The notes beneath the pieces were generated by a model. The model worked only from the letters and a program-made list of their open reading frames with translations. It was not told the origin of the DNA and searched no databases. A program made the translations under genes and the position numbers. Below are positions 6,203 to 14,731 of a stretch of 32,256 bases of DNA, piece by piece. The stretch is from positions 1-32,256 of the forward strand of contig CAIRTN010000341.1 in the NCBI GenBank assembly GCA_903881515.1, read 5' to 3'. The stretch is from an uncultured Rhodospirillales bacterium (lineage in GTDB: Bacteria; Pseudomonadota; Alphaproteobacteria; Acetobacterales; Acetobacteraceae). Each line of letters opens with the position of its first letter. Position 1 is the stretch's first letter.

Positions 6203-7722
6203 CAGGGGGCGATCGCCATGCCTTCCGGGCGCCACAGACCGTCGGGCCGGCCCTGGAAGCCCGCGAGTTTGGCCGAGGTGCCCCACAGCATCGACCAGTG
6301 GTACAGCACCACATCGGCCTGATCGGCGAAGAAGATCTCGGAGGCCTGCTTGTAGAGCGGCAGGCGTTCGGAGGGGGATTGGAGCGCGGTGGCCTGCAGG
6401 ATCAGATCGTCGTATTTCTGGTTGCAGTAATGGCCCCAGTTGACGAAGCCCTTGCAGCTCAGCCAGACCGGGGCGTTGCCATCGGGGTCGGCGCGGCCGG
6501 ACCACAGCAGCAGGCTGGCCTCGAAATCGCCGGACTGGGTGGCGGAGACCTGGGCGGCGGCGTCCATGGCGACGATTTTCATGTCGAAGCCGGCGTCCTT
6601 GACCATCGACTGGATGATCTGAGCGACCTGACCGTCCAGCGGGTCGGTGCCGGTGCGGAGCGTGAAGGCGACGCGGCTGACGCCGGCGGCGGCGAGGAGT
6701 TTCTTCGCGGCTTCGACGTCGCGTTCGGGCACCGGGTGGTTGGTGTCGAAATAATAGCTGCCGGGGGCTTCCATCTGGTTGGAGGGGACGTATTGGCCGT
6801 CGAAGGCGACCTGGTTCAGGGCGGCGCGGTCGATGGCCAGGGAGAAGGCCTGACGCACGCGGGGGTCGCGACCGAGCGGGGTGTCGGCGGCCTTGCCGTT
6901 GGCGACGTTGAATTCGATCGGCACGAAGCCGAGCGAGGGGCTTTTGGCGACGCGCAGCTTGGGGTTGGCGGCGACGGAGGCGACATCGGTCGGCGACAGG
7001 CGCTGAGCGATGTCGAGCGCGCCGGCGGCGAGGTCGACCTTGCGGATGTTGGAGTCGGTGATGGTGCGGAAGATCACGCCGGGCAGCTTGATCGCGGCGG
7101 CGTTCCAGTAGCCAGGGAAGCGCTCGAGGGTGATGTGATCCTGTGCCACCCGTTCCTTGTAGGCGAAGGGACCGGCGCAGACCGGGTGGGCGAAGATCTG
7201 TTCGCGGGGGAGGTCGAGCAGCTTCGGCGAATAGGGGGTGCCCGGGCGGTTGGCGAGCAGGGCGATCAGGGGCGCGTAAGGGCGGGTGAGCGTGATGCGC
7301 AGGGTTTGCGGATCGACGATCTCGGCTCCGGAGATCGCGGCCATTTCGGCTTTGCGGATGGAGTAGGCGGCGGTTTTGTAGCGCTGGATGTTGGCGGCCA
7401 TGGCGGCGGCGTCGAACGGGGTGCCGTCCTGGAAGACCACGCCCTGGCGCAGATGCAGCGTCAGCGACATGCGGTCGGCGGCCCATTCCCAGCTTGTGGC
7501 CAGTTCGGGGACGAATTTCAGGTCCGGTGTGACGTCGATCAGGCTGTCGCACATTATCGTGGTGACGACGCGGTTGGTGTAGCTGCCGTCTGTGGCAGGA
7601 TCGAGCGGGGCGGGGTCGAACTCGAGCGCGACGCGCAGGGGTTGGTCGGCGGCGTGCGCCGGGGCGGGTAAGGCGGGGAGTGCGGCAACGGCCCCGAGCA
7701 GCAGCCAACGGGAAAGCTTCAT
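6202..7722 (-). CDS. ABC transporter substrate-binding protein, family 5 (peptide/nickel/oligosaccharide type)
   Basis: This 506-residue protein has the length of DppA/OppA-type periplasmic receptors. A Sec signal peptide covers about residues 1-24, with cleavage after AHA. The mature protein shows the family landmarks: LIDVTPDLKFVPELATSWEW, the LRQGVVFQDGTPFDAAAM loop, and FSLAIDRAALNQVAF in the second half. The start at 7722 follows GGAGG by six bases; the longer frame would cost the signal peptide. It is an orphan: no permease or ATPase gene adjoins it, only the coupled PfkB kinase gene. That pairing suggests a sugar- or nucleoside-like ligand, but this is inference. It is divergent from a secreted GlcG-like gene (148 bp gap). 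Confidence 0.92.
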   Translation of the reverse strand: MKLSRWLLLGAVAALPALPAPAHAADQPLRVALEFDPAPLDPATDGSYTNRVVTTIMCDSLIDVTPDLKFVPELATSWEWAADRMSLTLHLRQGVVFQDGTPFDAAAMAANIQRYKTAAYSIRKAEMAAISGAEIVDPQTLRITLTRPYAPLIALLANRPGTPYSPKLLDLPREQIFAHPVCAGPFAYKERVAQDHITLERFPGYWNAAAIKLPGVIFRTITDSNIRKVDLAAGALDIAQRLSPTDVASVAANPKLRVAKSPSLGFVPIEFNVANGKAADTPLGRDPRVRQAFSLAIDRAALNQVAFDGQYVPSNQMEAPGSYYFDTNHPVPERDVEAAKKLLAAAGVSRVAFTLRTGTDPLDGQVAQIIQSMVKDAGFDMKIVAMDAAAQVSATQSGDFEASLLLWSGRADPDGNAPVWLSCKGFVNWGHYCNQKYDDLILQATALQSPSERLPLYKQASEIFFADQADVVLYHWSMLWGTSAKLAGFQGRPDGLWRPEGMAIAP

Positions 7723-7819
7723 CGGAGACCTCCAAGAATGTCGAACGGCCAATCGTTCGTGCGAGGCGGCAAGAATGCCAAGCTTCTGGCGGCGAGCGCA
7801 ATCCGCAGATGTTGCCGGA

Positions 7820-7851
7820 TTGTCGTTTCTATGAGTGAAATCGCGCGACAA
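7820..7851. promoter_or_regulatory. Interrupted inverted repeat in the SBP/HbpS divergent region
   Basis: TTGTCG (7820-7825) and CGACAA (7846-7851) face each other, with TTTC/GAAA also complementary inside. The repeat lies 19 bases before the HbpS-like start and upstream of the solute-binding-protein gene. It could be an operator, but it is short and may be chance. Confidence 0.3.
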
Positions 7852-7870
7852 ACATAAGGGGAACCTGAAT

Positions 7871-8353
7871 ATGAAGCTGCATCTATGCCGGATCGCCGCC
7901 TTCGTCCTGCTGGCTGGCGGCGCACGCGCCGACATGCTGGTGCATCATGATCTGCCGTATGCGGTGGCAGTGACGATGGCGCAGGCGGCGGTGGAGAGTT
8001 GCAAGGCCAAGGGGTATGCGGAATCGGCGGTGGTGGTGGACCGCAGCGGGGCGACGATTGTGGCGATCCGCGGTGATGACGCGCAGCCCTACACGATGGA
8101 GAACGCGCGGCGGAAAGCGTACACGGCGATGAATTTCCGCATTCCGAGCGCGGAATACGCCAAGCGCTTTGCCGACAACAATCCGGTGGTGCGCCAGCAG
8201 GTCAGCTTGCCGAACATCATCGCCATTGGCGGCGGGTTGCCGATCAAGATCGGCAATGAGGTGGTGGGCGGGATTGGCGCGTCGGGCTCGCCGGGGGTGG
8301 ACGAGCCGTGTTCGCAGGCGGGGATCGACAAGGTGGCGGATCAGCTCAAGTAG
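7871..8353 (+). CDS. Secreted GlcG/HbpS-family heme-binding-like protein
   Basis: The 160-residue protein has a signal peptide of about 20 residues ending GGARA. A GlcG/HbpS domain follows: DLPYAVAVTMAQAAVESCKA, a VVVDRSGATIVAIRGDDA strand-turn, AYTAMNF, and the glycine-rich end GGLPIKIGNEVVGGIGASG. Family members bind heme or small ligands, and many are periplasmic with no known catalytic role. The ATG at 7871 is favoured by AAGGGGA about nine bases upstream; the earlier GTG would bury the signal peptide. The gene's last 8 bases overlap the end of the convergent hyuB-like gene. Its role next to a transport receptor is unknown. Confidence 0.85.
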   Translation: MKLHLCRIAAFVLLAGGARADMLVHHDLPYAVAVTMAQAAVESCKAKGYAESAVVVDRSGATIVAIRGDDAQPYTMENARRKAYTAMNFRIPSAEYAKRFADNNPVVRQQVSLPNIIAIGGGLPIKIGNEVVGGIGASGSPGVDEPCSQAGIDKVADQLK

Positions 8354-10301
8354 CGTTGAGCTGGGGAAAGCGCTGGCAGATTTCGGCGTAGAGGGGGCGG
8401 ATCTGCTGGCCAGGCGCGTCGCGCAGGGCCGCAAAGATCATGCCTTTCAGCCAGTGCCGCCAGGGGATCGGGGTCTGGGCCAGGATCTCGGTCAGCGCGT
8501 CGTAGCGTTCGACGGTCCAGAGCCGTTCGAAGGCGTCGCGGCCGGGGCCGTAGTCGAACAGGGCGGGGGCCGGGCGGGGGGTGGCGCGGCGTTGGGCGGT
8601 GGCCTGGGTGTCGGGGAGGCCGTTGACCAGCACGACGCCGTAATCGCGTTCGGCGGCTTCGGTGCTGAGCAGGCCACTGGCGACATCGGCGGCGACGGTC
8701 TCTGGCGGGCGTTCGAAGGGGTCGCCCCAGCCGCCGGCGCCGGAGCCGGCGATGCGGATGACGTCGCCGGGGTTGCAGTGCACGATGTCGCGGTTGTCGA
8801 GGATCTCCTGATCGGGGCGGCCGGGGTTGCGCACGAAGCTGGAGGTGGCGCCCGCCTTGCCGCCGTTGAGGCCCCAGGCGCCGAAATGCGAGCGGTCGCG
8901 GTTGCGGGCGGTGACCATGGTTTGGGGGGCGAAGACCTCGAACTCCATCAGCGTGCCGCTGCCGCCGCGCCAGCGGCCGGGGCCGGCGGAATTGGGCACC
9001 AGGCCGTAGGCGTTGAAGCGGATCGGCACCTCGGCTTCGTTGATCTCGACGGGGGTGTTTTTCAGGAATGAGTAGTTCGCGCCTGAGCCGTCCGAGCCGT
9101 CGGCGCCGCTACAGCCGCCCGCGCCGCCGCCGACCGGGCCGACGGAGGCCATGACGAGGCGCCCGGTGCGGTCGATGGTCTTGACGTTCATGATGGTCAG
9201 GCCGCCAGCCGGGGAGGCCGGCATGCGCTGGGGGATTGCGGCGGCGAAGACGCCGAAGGTGGCGGATTGGGTGATCGAGCAGGTCAGGCTCCGCATGCCG
9301 ACGGCGGCGGGTTCGACGGCATGCACCACGGTGCCGCGCGGCAGGATGGCGCGGGCGGGGCGCAACACGCCGGCATTGAGCAGCAGGTTATTGTCGAGCG
9401 AGTAGAGCACGTAGCCGAGGCCGACCATGGCCAGCACATGACGTTCCCGTCCACCGGTCGGCATGTTCAGCGAGGCGTTCAACTGCGGGTCGCTGCCGGT
9501 GTAGTCCAGTTCCAGCTCGTCGCCGGCGATGCGCAACGTGATGGCGATGCGGCAGGGGTTGCCGCCTTCGGAATCCTCGTCGGCGTATTCGGCGTGGAAG
9601 TAAGTGCCATCGGGGATGCCGCGGATGATGCGCCGCGCCTGGGCCTCGGCATAGTCGAGCAGGTCGCCGATGCCTTGGCGGAAGGTGGCGAGGCCGAAGC
9701 GGGCGACGATCTCGCGCACCCGGCTCTCGCCCACCGCGACCGAGGCGAGCTGGGCATTCAGGTCGCCCCAGTTCTGCGCCGGGACGCGGACGTTGCGGGT
9801 CATCAGTTCGATCAGCTCGGTGTTCATCACGCCGGCCTTGACCAGCTTCACCGGCGGGATGCGGATGCCTTCCTGCTGGATCTCGGTCAGCGTGCGCGAC
9901 AGGGTGGCCGGGACCGCGCCGCCCATGTCGGTGTTGTGGATATGGCCGGCGACGAAGCAGACCAGTTCGCCGTCGATGAATACCGGCTTCCAGATATGGA
10001 TATCCGGCGTGTGGGTGGCGACCGCGCCGGCATAGGGGTCGTTGGTGATGCAGATGTCGCCGTCCGCGTAGTCGAACATCCGAACCACGGGGCCGTAATC
10101 GAGGCCGATATACCAGGTGGCGCCGATCGCCTTGGGCGAGGCGAAGGTGACGCCGTCGGGGGTCAGCAGGCCGCAGGAGAAATCCTCGGTCTCTTTGACG
10201 AAGGTGGAATGCGCGGTGCGCATCAGGGTGTAGGCCATCGCCTCGGCCGCGGCGGCGCAGCGGTCGGCGAGGATCTGCAGGGACATGCGATCGATGCTCA
10301 T
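8346..10301 (-). CDS. hyuB: Hydantoinase B/oxoprolinase family protein (HyuB-like) with C-terminal extension
   Basis: The 651-residue protein matches the HyuB/acetophenone-carboxylase-beta family. NDPYAGAVATHTPD (87-100) and GHIHNTDMGGAVP (119-131) carry the clustered His/Asp residues typical of the metal site, and GPGRWRGGSG lies at 440-449. With HyuA it forms an ATP-dependent hydantoinase, 5-oxoprolinase or carboxylase. The start (10301-10299) overlaps the hyuA stop as ATGA. The family core ends near GGWGDPFERP (523-532). About 90 further residues follow, including YGPGRDAFERLW and WRHWLKGMIF, and are longer than in simple N-methylhydantoinase B proteins. The substrate is not predictable. 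Confidence 0.9.
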   Translation of the reverse strand: MSIDRMSLQILADRCAAAAEAMAYTLMRTAHSTFVKETEDFSCGLLTPDGVTFASPKAIGATWYIGLDYGPVVRMFDYADGDICITNDPYAGAVATHTPDIHIWKPVFIDGELVCFVAGHIHNTDMGGAVPATLSRTLTEIQQEGIRIPPVKLVKAGVMNTELIELMTRNVRVPAQNWGDLNAQLASVAVGESRVREIVARFGLATFRQGIGDLLDYAEAQARRIIRGIPDGTYFHAEYADEDSEGGNPCRIAITLRIAGDELELDYTGSDPQLNASLNMPTGGRERHVLAMVGLGYVLYSLDNNLLLNAGVLRPARAILPRGTVVHAVEPAAVGMRSLTCSITQSATFGVFAAAIPQRMPASPAGGLTIMNVKTIDRTGRLVMASVGPVGGGAGGCSGADGSDGSGANYSFLKNTPVEINEAEVPIRFNAYGLVPNSAGPGRWRGGSGTLMEFEVFAPQTMVTARNRDRSHFGAWGLNGGKAGATSSFVRNPGRPDQEILDNRDIVHCNPGDVIRIAGSGAGGWGDPFERPPETVAADVASGLLSTEAAERDYGVVLVNGLPDTQATAQRRATPRPAPALFDYGPGRDAFERLWTVERYDALTEILAQTPIPWRHWLKGMIFAALRDAPGQQIRPLYAEICQRFPQLNAT

Positions 10302-12349
10302 GGGGCTGCTCCCGCGATGGCGATGCGCAGATTGCCCAGACGGTCCAGCTCGGCGGTGCAGCCGGGGGGGACCACGGTGGTGCAGTCGTCCTGCGCCACC
10401 ACGGCCGGGCCGCTGAAGCGGTGTCCGGCCAGCAGGTCGGCGCGGCGGTAGAACGGGATTTCGCGCGCGGCGCCGTCGATCCAGGCGGTGCCGGTGCGCA
10501 CGATCGGCGGCGGGCCGGCGGCGGGGGCGATTTCGGCCATCACCGGTTGCGGGGTGGGGCCGCCGATCACCAGGCGCAGGTTGATCACCTGCACTGCGGC
10601 GTGGCGATCGCAATGGCCGAAGAGCTGCTCGTGGCGGCGGTGGAAGGCTTCGGCGAGGGCGGCGAGATCGCCGGTGGCGACGGCTTGCGGGTCGAGCGGG
10701 GTTTCGACTTCGAAGGACTGGCCGGCGTAGCGCATGTCGGCGGAGTGGCTGAGCGTGGACGTGCCGTTGTAACCCTGGTCGACGAACAGCCAGTGCCGGG
10801 CGCGGGCTTCAAGGTCGGCGTAGCCTTCGCGCAAGCGATCCTGCACGCCGTCGGTGAGGCCGGCGTAGATCGTGCGGATGAAATCGTTCTTGATGTCGGC
10901 GACCAGCCCGCCCAGCGCGCTCAGCACGCCGGGGGTAGGTGGCACCAGCACCTCACCGATGCCCAGTTCGCGCGCCAGGAACGGCGCCAGCATCGGGCCG
11001 GCGCCGCCGAAGGCGATCAGGGTGAATTCGCGCGGATCGATGCCGAAGCGGGAGACCAGGCCGCTGACCCCGCCATACATACCGGAGACGCAGAGATCCT
11101 TGATCGCCTCCGCGGTGGCTTCGACGCCGGCGCCCAGACGGCCGGCCAGCGGGGCGATCGCGGCGCGGGCGGCGTCGCGATCGACCTTGACCGCGTCGTA
11201 GCCCAGCCCGGCGCCGCCGATCAGGCCGCAGACCGCGAAGCTGTCGGTGACCGTAGGGCGGGTGCCGCCGCGGCCGTAGCAGACCGGGCCGGGGTTGGAG
11301 CCGGCACTTTTCGGCCCGACTTTCAGCACGCCGAGATCGTCGACCCAGGCGATGGAGCCGCCGCCCTCGCCGATCGAGCTGACGGAGACCGAGGGGATGT
11401 AAATCTGAAACTCGCCGATGGTCTCGCCGACGCCGTATTGCGGCTGCCCGTCGAGGATCAGCGCCAGGTCGGCGCTGGTGCCGCCGATGTCGATGCTCAT
11501 CGCCCGCGCCACGCCGGCGGCGCGGGCGACGAAGGCGGCACCGATCACGCCCGAGGCGGTGCCGGACAGGATCATCTGGATGCAGTCGGACTTTCCCTGC
11601 TCGGCGCTCATCACCCCGCCGTTGGATTTGGTGATGCGTGGCTCCGGCGTGACGCCGACATCGCGCAGCGCCTGTTGCAGCGAGTTCAGGTAATGCGCCA
11701 CGCGCGGCTGCACGTAGCCGCTGACAACCGCAGTTATTGTCCGTTCGTACTCGCGGATGATCGGCCAGACCTCGGAGGACAGGAAGATAGGCAGGCCAGG
11801 GACAAGCTCGGCGGCGATGGCCTTGATCGCCTGTTCATGCGCGGTGTTGCGGTAGCTGTGCAGCAGCGCCACCACCACGCCTTCGCAGCCCGCGGCAACA
11901 GCGGCATGGAGCGCGGCGGCGACGCATTCGTGATCGAGTGGCGTGGTTTCACGGCCATCGGCATCGATACGTCCGTGCACGCCATAGGCACGCGCGCGGG
12001 GGATCAGCGGCGTCGGGCGGCGGGAGAACAGGTCGTACATGTTGGGGATCTTCAGCCGCGCCAGTTCCAGCACGTCGATGAAGCCCTCGGTGGCGACAAG
12101 CGCGAGTTTCAGCCCCTTGCGCTGGATCACCGTGTTCACGCCGACGGTGGTGCCGTGGGTGAAGTAGCTGACCTCGCCGGGGGCGATGGCGTAGCGCTGC
12201 TGCAACTGGTGCATGCCCTCGAGAACTTCGGCACCAGGTTGGTCCTGCCGGGAGAAGACTTTCAGCGCCCGCAGGCTGCCATCCCGCTCGTCCAGCACGG
12301 CGAAGTCGGTGAACGACCCGCCAATATCGACACCGATCCGGTAGCCCAT
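10298..12349 (-). CDS. hyuA: Hydantoinase A/oxoprolinase family protein (HyuA-like)
   Basis: The 683-residue protein is the ATP-binding partner of the HyuB-type protein. The first phosphate-binding element is VDIGGSFTD (7-15), followed by YFTHGTTVGVNTVIQRKG. The central SIDIGGTSADLALI and the SSIGEGGGSIAW stretch are the other hallmarks of the ASKHA-fold hydantoinase A domain. FGGAGPM and PPTPGVLSALGG occur in the C-terminal half. AAGG upstream of the ATG at 12349 supports the start. The gene is first in a two-gene operon with hyuB. Candidate reactions are opening of a hydantoin, 5-oxoproline or related imide ring, or ketone carboxylation; the sequence does not decide between them. Confidence 0.92.
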   Translation of the reverse strand: MGYRIGVDIGGSFTDFAVLDERDGSLRALKVFSRQDQPGAEVLEGMHQLQQRYAIAPGEVSYFTHGTTVGVNTVIQRKGLKLALVATEGFIDVLELARLKIPNMYDLFSRRPTPLIPRARAYGVHGRIDADGRETTPLDHECVAAALHAAVAAGCEGVVVALLHSYRNTAHEQAIKAIAAELVPGLPIFLSSEVWPIIREYERTITAVVSGYVQPRVAHYLNSLQQALRDVGVTPEPRITKSNGGVMSAEQGKSDCIQMILSGTASGVIGAAFVARAAGVARAMSIDIGGTSADLALILDGQPQYGVGETIGEFQIYIPSVSVSSIGEGGGSIAWVDDLGVLKVGPKSAGSNPGPVCYGRGGTRPTVTDSFAVCGLIGGAGLGYDAVKVDRDAARAAIAPLAGRLGAGVEATAEAIKDLCVSGMYGGVSGLVSRFGIDPREFTLIAFGGAGPMLAPFLARELGIGEVLVPPTPGVLSALGGLVADIKNDFIRTIYAGLTDGVQDRLREGYADLEARARHWLFVDQGYNGTSTLSHSADMRYAGQSFEVETPLDPQAVATGDLAALAEAFHRRHEQLFGHCDRHAAVQVINLRLVIGGPTPQPVMAEIAPAAGPPPIVRTGTAWIDGAAREIPFYRRADLLAGHRFSGPAVVAQDDCTTVVPPGCTAELDRLGNLRIAIAGAAP

Positions 12350-12414
12350 GCGCCCGCCTTCATGCGTGATCCCGTGGGAAGGTAGTCACCCCGGTGGCCC
12401 GCGCCAAGCCGCGA

Positions 12415-12888
12415 TCACGGACCGCGCGAGGCGTCCAGCGCGGCTTGCAGCATGTAGGCTGCGGCCATCTGGTCGACCACGGCGGCGCGCTTCTTGCGAG
12501 TCATGTCCGCCTCGTCGATCAGGAAGCGGTTCACCGCGCTGGAAGACAGGCGTTCATCGAACATCGCGAATGGCATTCCGGTGGCCATGGACATGGCGTG
12601 CGCCCAGTCCCGCGCCGCCTGGGCCGCCGGGCCGGCGGTGCCGTCCATCGACAGCGGCAGGCCGACCACCAGGCCGCGGGCGCCGTGCTTGCGGGCGATG
12701 GTGGCCACTTCGTCGGCGTTCTTGCCCAGTTTGCCGCGCTGGATAGCGCCATAAGGGCTGGCCAGCATCAGCGACACGTCGCTGAGCGCCACGCCGATCA
12801 CGCGGCTGCCAGGGTCCAGCCCGATCAGGCGTTCGCCGGGGGCGAGAGAGGCGCGCAAATCCGTCATGTTGAACAGGGCCATGCGCAT
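12415..12888 (-). CDS. ruvX: YqgF/RuvX-family putative pre-16S rRNA nuclease
   Basis: The protein is about 157 residues and has the RNase H-like YqgF fold. The three acidic residues expected at the site are present: D25 in IGLDPGSRVIGVALSD, E112 in FDERLSS, and D139 in AVVDQMAAAYML. The family is implicated in 5' processing of 16S rRNA; the older name refers to a proposed Holliday junction resolvase. The start is uncertain. In-frame ATGs lie at 12888, 12882 and 12867 and none has a strong ribosome site; I used the longest. It is divergent from gatC with 39 bp between, a common neighbourhood in alphaproteobacteria. Confidence 0.88.
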   Translation of the reverse strand: MRMALFNMTDLRASLAPGERLIGLDPGSRVIGVALSDVSLMLASPYGAIQRGKLGKNADEVATIARKHGARGLVVGLPLSMDGTAGPAAQAARDWAHAMSMATGMPFAMFDERLSSSAVNRFLIDEADMTRKKRAAVVDQMAAAYMLQAALDASRGP

Positions 12889-12927
12889 GTTTATGGTCTG
12901 CCCACGCCCCATCGCCAAGGAAAACCC

Positions 12928-13215
12928 ATGTCGCTCGATCCCGCGACCGTTCGCCGTATTGCCAAACTCGCCCGCATCCGCGTCAGCGACGCCGATGTGG
13001 ATGCGTTGGGGGCGGATTTGAATGCCATCCTGGGCTGGATCGAACAGCTTGACGAGGTCGATGTCAGCGGTGTCGCGCCGCTGACCGGCGGCAGTCAGAT
13101 GGCGATGCGCATGCGCCCCGACGTGGTGACCGATGGCGATCTGCAGGACGATGTCCTGTCGAACGCGCCCGACCGTGCCGGCGTGTTCTACGCCGTGCCG
13201 AAAGTCGTGGAATAA
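12928..13215 (+). CDS. gatC: Asp/Glu-tRNA amidotransferase subunit C
   Basis: The protein has 95 residues, standard for GatC. The family pattern is clear: TVRRIAKLARIRVSDADVDA at the N terminus, the LNAILGWIEQLDEVDVSGVAP helix-turn, and the C-terminal LRPD-like MRPDVVTDGD with VLSNAPDRAGVFYAVPKVVE. GatC tethers GatA to GatB in the heterotrimer that converts Glu-tRNA(Gln) and Asp-tRNA(Asn) to the amide forms. The ATG at 12928 follows CAAGGAAAACCC, a good ribosome site. It is the first gene of gatCAB. Confidence 0.95.
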   Translation: MSLDPATVRRIAKLARIRVSDADVDALGADLNAILGWIEQLDEVDVSGVAPLTGGSQMAMRMRPDVVTDGDLQDDVLSNAPDRAGVFYAVPKVVE

Positions 13216-13249
13216 CAACGGGGCGGCGCCCTGGATCTAGGATGTTTCG

Positions 13250-14728
13250 ATGATTTTGACCGATCTGACCCTCGCCCAGGCCCGTGCCGGCCTGCGCGAC
13301 CGGCAATTCTCCGCAGTGGAACTGACCGACGCGTTTCTGGCGGCGATCGCCGAAGTGAACCCGCGGCTGAACGCGTTTATCACCGTCACCGGCGAGGCGG
13401 CCCGAGCGCAGGCGGCGGCGGCGGATGCCGCGCTGGCGGCCGGCGATACCAGGGCGCTGACCGGCATTCCGTTGGCGATCAAGGATTTGTTCTGCACCAA
13501 GGGGGTGCGGACGACGGCGGGCAGCAAGATCCTGGCACCATTCGTGCCGCCCTATGAGAGCACGGTGACGGCGAACCTGCTGCGCGATGGCGCGGTGTTC
13601 CTGGGCAAGGTGAACATGGACGAGTTCGCCATGGGCTCGTCGAACATGACCTCGGCGTTCGGCCCGGTGACCAACCCGTGGACGCGCGCGGGCGACAACC
13701 GGGCGCTGGTGCCGGGCGGCTCCTCCGGCGGGTCGGCGGCGGCGGTGGCGGCGCGGCTGGCGCTGGGGGCGACGGCGACGGATACCGGCGGCTCGATCCG
13801 CCAGCCAGCAAGCTTCTGCGGTATTGCCGGGATCAAGCCGACCTATGGGCGGTGCAGCCGTTGGGGCGTGGTGGCGTTTGCGTCCTCGCTGGATCATCCC
13901 GGCCCGCTCGCCCGCACGGTGGAGGATTGTGCCATACTGCTTGGATCGATGTCGGGCTTCGATCCGAAGGATTCGACCAGCGCCAACCTGAAGGTGCCCG
14001 ATTTCGCGGCGGCCTGCCGCCGGGGCGTGAAGGGGCTGCGGATCGGCGTGCCGCGGGAATACCGGATGGACGGCATGGCGCCGGAGATCGAGGCGATCTG
14101 GCAGCAGGGGCTGGCCTGGCTGCGTGCCGAGGGCGCCGAGATCGTCGATGTGTCGCTGCCGCATACCAAGTATGGCCTGGCGACCTATTACATCGTCGCC
14201 CCGGCCGAGGCGTCATCGAACCTGGCGCGCTATGACGGGGTGCGGTTCGGAGCGCGGACCAATGGCGCCGACCTGATCGAGCTCTATGAAAACACCCGCG
14301 CCGAGGGGTTTGGCGCCGAGGTGAAGCGGCGCATCCTGATCGGCACCTATGTGCTGTCGGCCGGGTATTACGACGCGTACTACCTGAAGGCGCAGAAGGT
14401 GCGGGCGTTGATCCTGAAGGATTTCAACGACGTATTTCAGCAGGTGGATGCGCTGTTGACGCCGACCGCGCCGTCGGCGGCGTTCGCGCAGGGCGAGAAG
14501 ATGGACGATCCGGTGACGATGTACCTCAACGACGTGTTCACCGTGCCGGCCAATATGGCGGGCGTGCCGGGGCTGTCGGTACCGGCGGGGCTGGATTCGC
14601 AGGGGTTGCCGCTGGGCTTGCAGGTGCTGGGCCGGTCGTTCGACGAGGAAACCGTGTTCGCCGTGGGTGCGGCGATCGAGCGGGCGGCGGGGTTCACCGC
14701 GCTGCCTGGCATCCGGGCGGGGGGCTGA
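13250..14728 (+). CDS. gatA: Asp/Glu-tRNA amidotransferase subunit A
   Basis: The 492-residue protein is an amidase-signature enzyme that releases ammonia from glutamine for the GatB transamidation site. The catalytic triad is in place: K78 in AIKDLF, S158 in PGGSSGGS and S182 in [14 protein letters not shown]. These sit at +4 or -1 from the known K79/S154/S178 of the staphylococcal enzyme, as expected for a small length shift. A GGAT/AGGA element precedes the ATG at 13250. It lies 34 bp after gatC and 3 bp before gatB. Confidence 0.97.
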   Translation: MILTDLTLAQARAGLRDRQFSAVELTDAFLAAIAEVNPRLNAFITVTGEAARAQAAAADAALAAGDTRALTGIPLAIKDLFCTKGVRTTAGSKILAPFVPPYESTVTANLLRDGAVFLGKVNMDEFAMGSSNMTSAFGPVTNPWTRAGDNRALVPGGSSGGSAAAVAARLALGATATDTGGSIRQPASFCGIAGIKPTYGRCSRWGVVAFASSLDHPGPLARTVEDCAILLGSMSGFDPKDSTSANLKVPDFAAACRRGVKGLRIGVPREYRMDGMAPEIEAIWQQGLAWLRAEGAEIVDVSLPHTKYGLATYYIVAPAEASSNLARYDGVRFGARTNGADLIELYENTRAEGFGAEVKRRILIGTYVLSAGYYDAYYLKAQKVRALILKDFNDVFQQVDALLTPTAPSAAFAQGEKMDDPVTMYLNDVFTVPANMAGVPGLSVPAGLDSQGLPLGLQVLGRSFDEETVFAVGAAIERAAGFTALPGIRAGG

Positions 14729-14731
14729 GCC

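Noticed and set aside
6298-7671. Rightward 457-residue open frame opposite the solute-binding protein
   Set aside because: Shadow frame with very high Gly/Asp/Val content and no recognisable domain.
6205-7801. Upstream extension of the PfkB frame to an 820-residue protein
   Set aside because: The extension is an out-of-frame reading of the binding-protein gene; the kinase has its own coupled ATG at 6202.
10421-12385. Rightward 654-residue open frame opposite hyuA
   Set aside because: Antisense shadow of a clear hyuA gene in GC-rich DNA; composition is Gly/Ala/Asp-rich with no family motif.
12365-12419. CGTGATC/GATCACG inverted repeat between hyuA and ruvX
   Set aside because: Arms of 7 bp are 41 bases apart, one within the ruvX coding end; too weak to call an operator.
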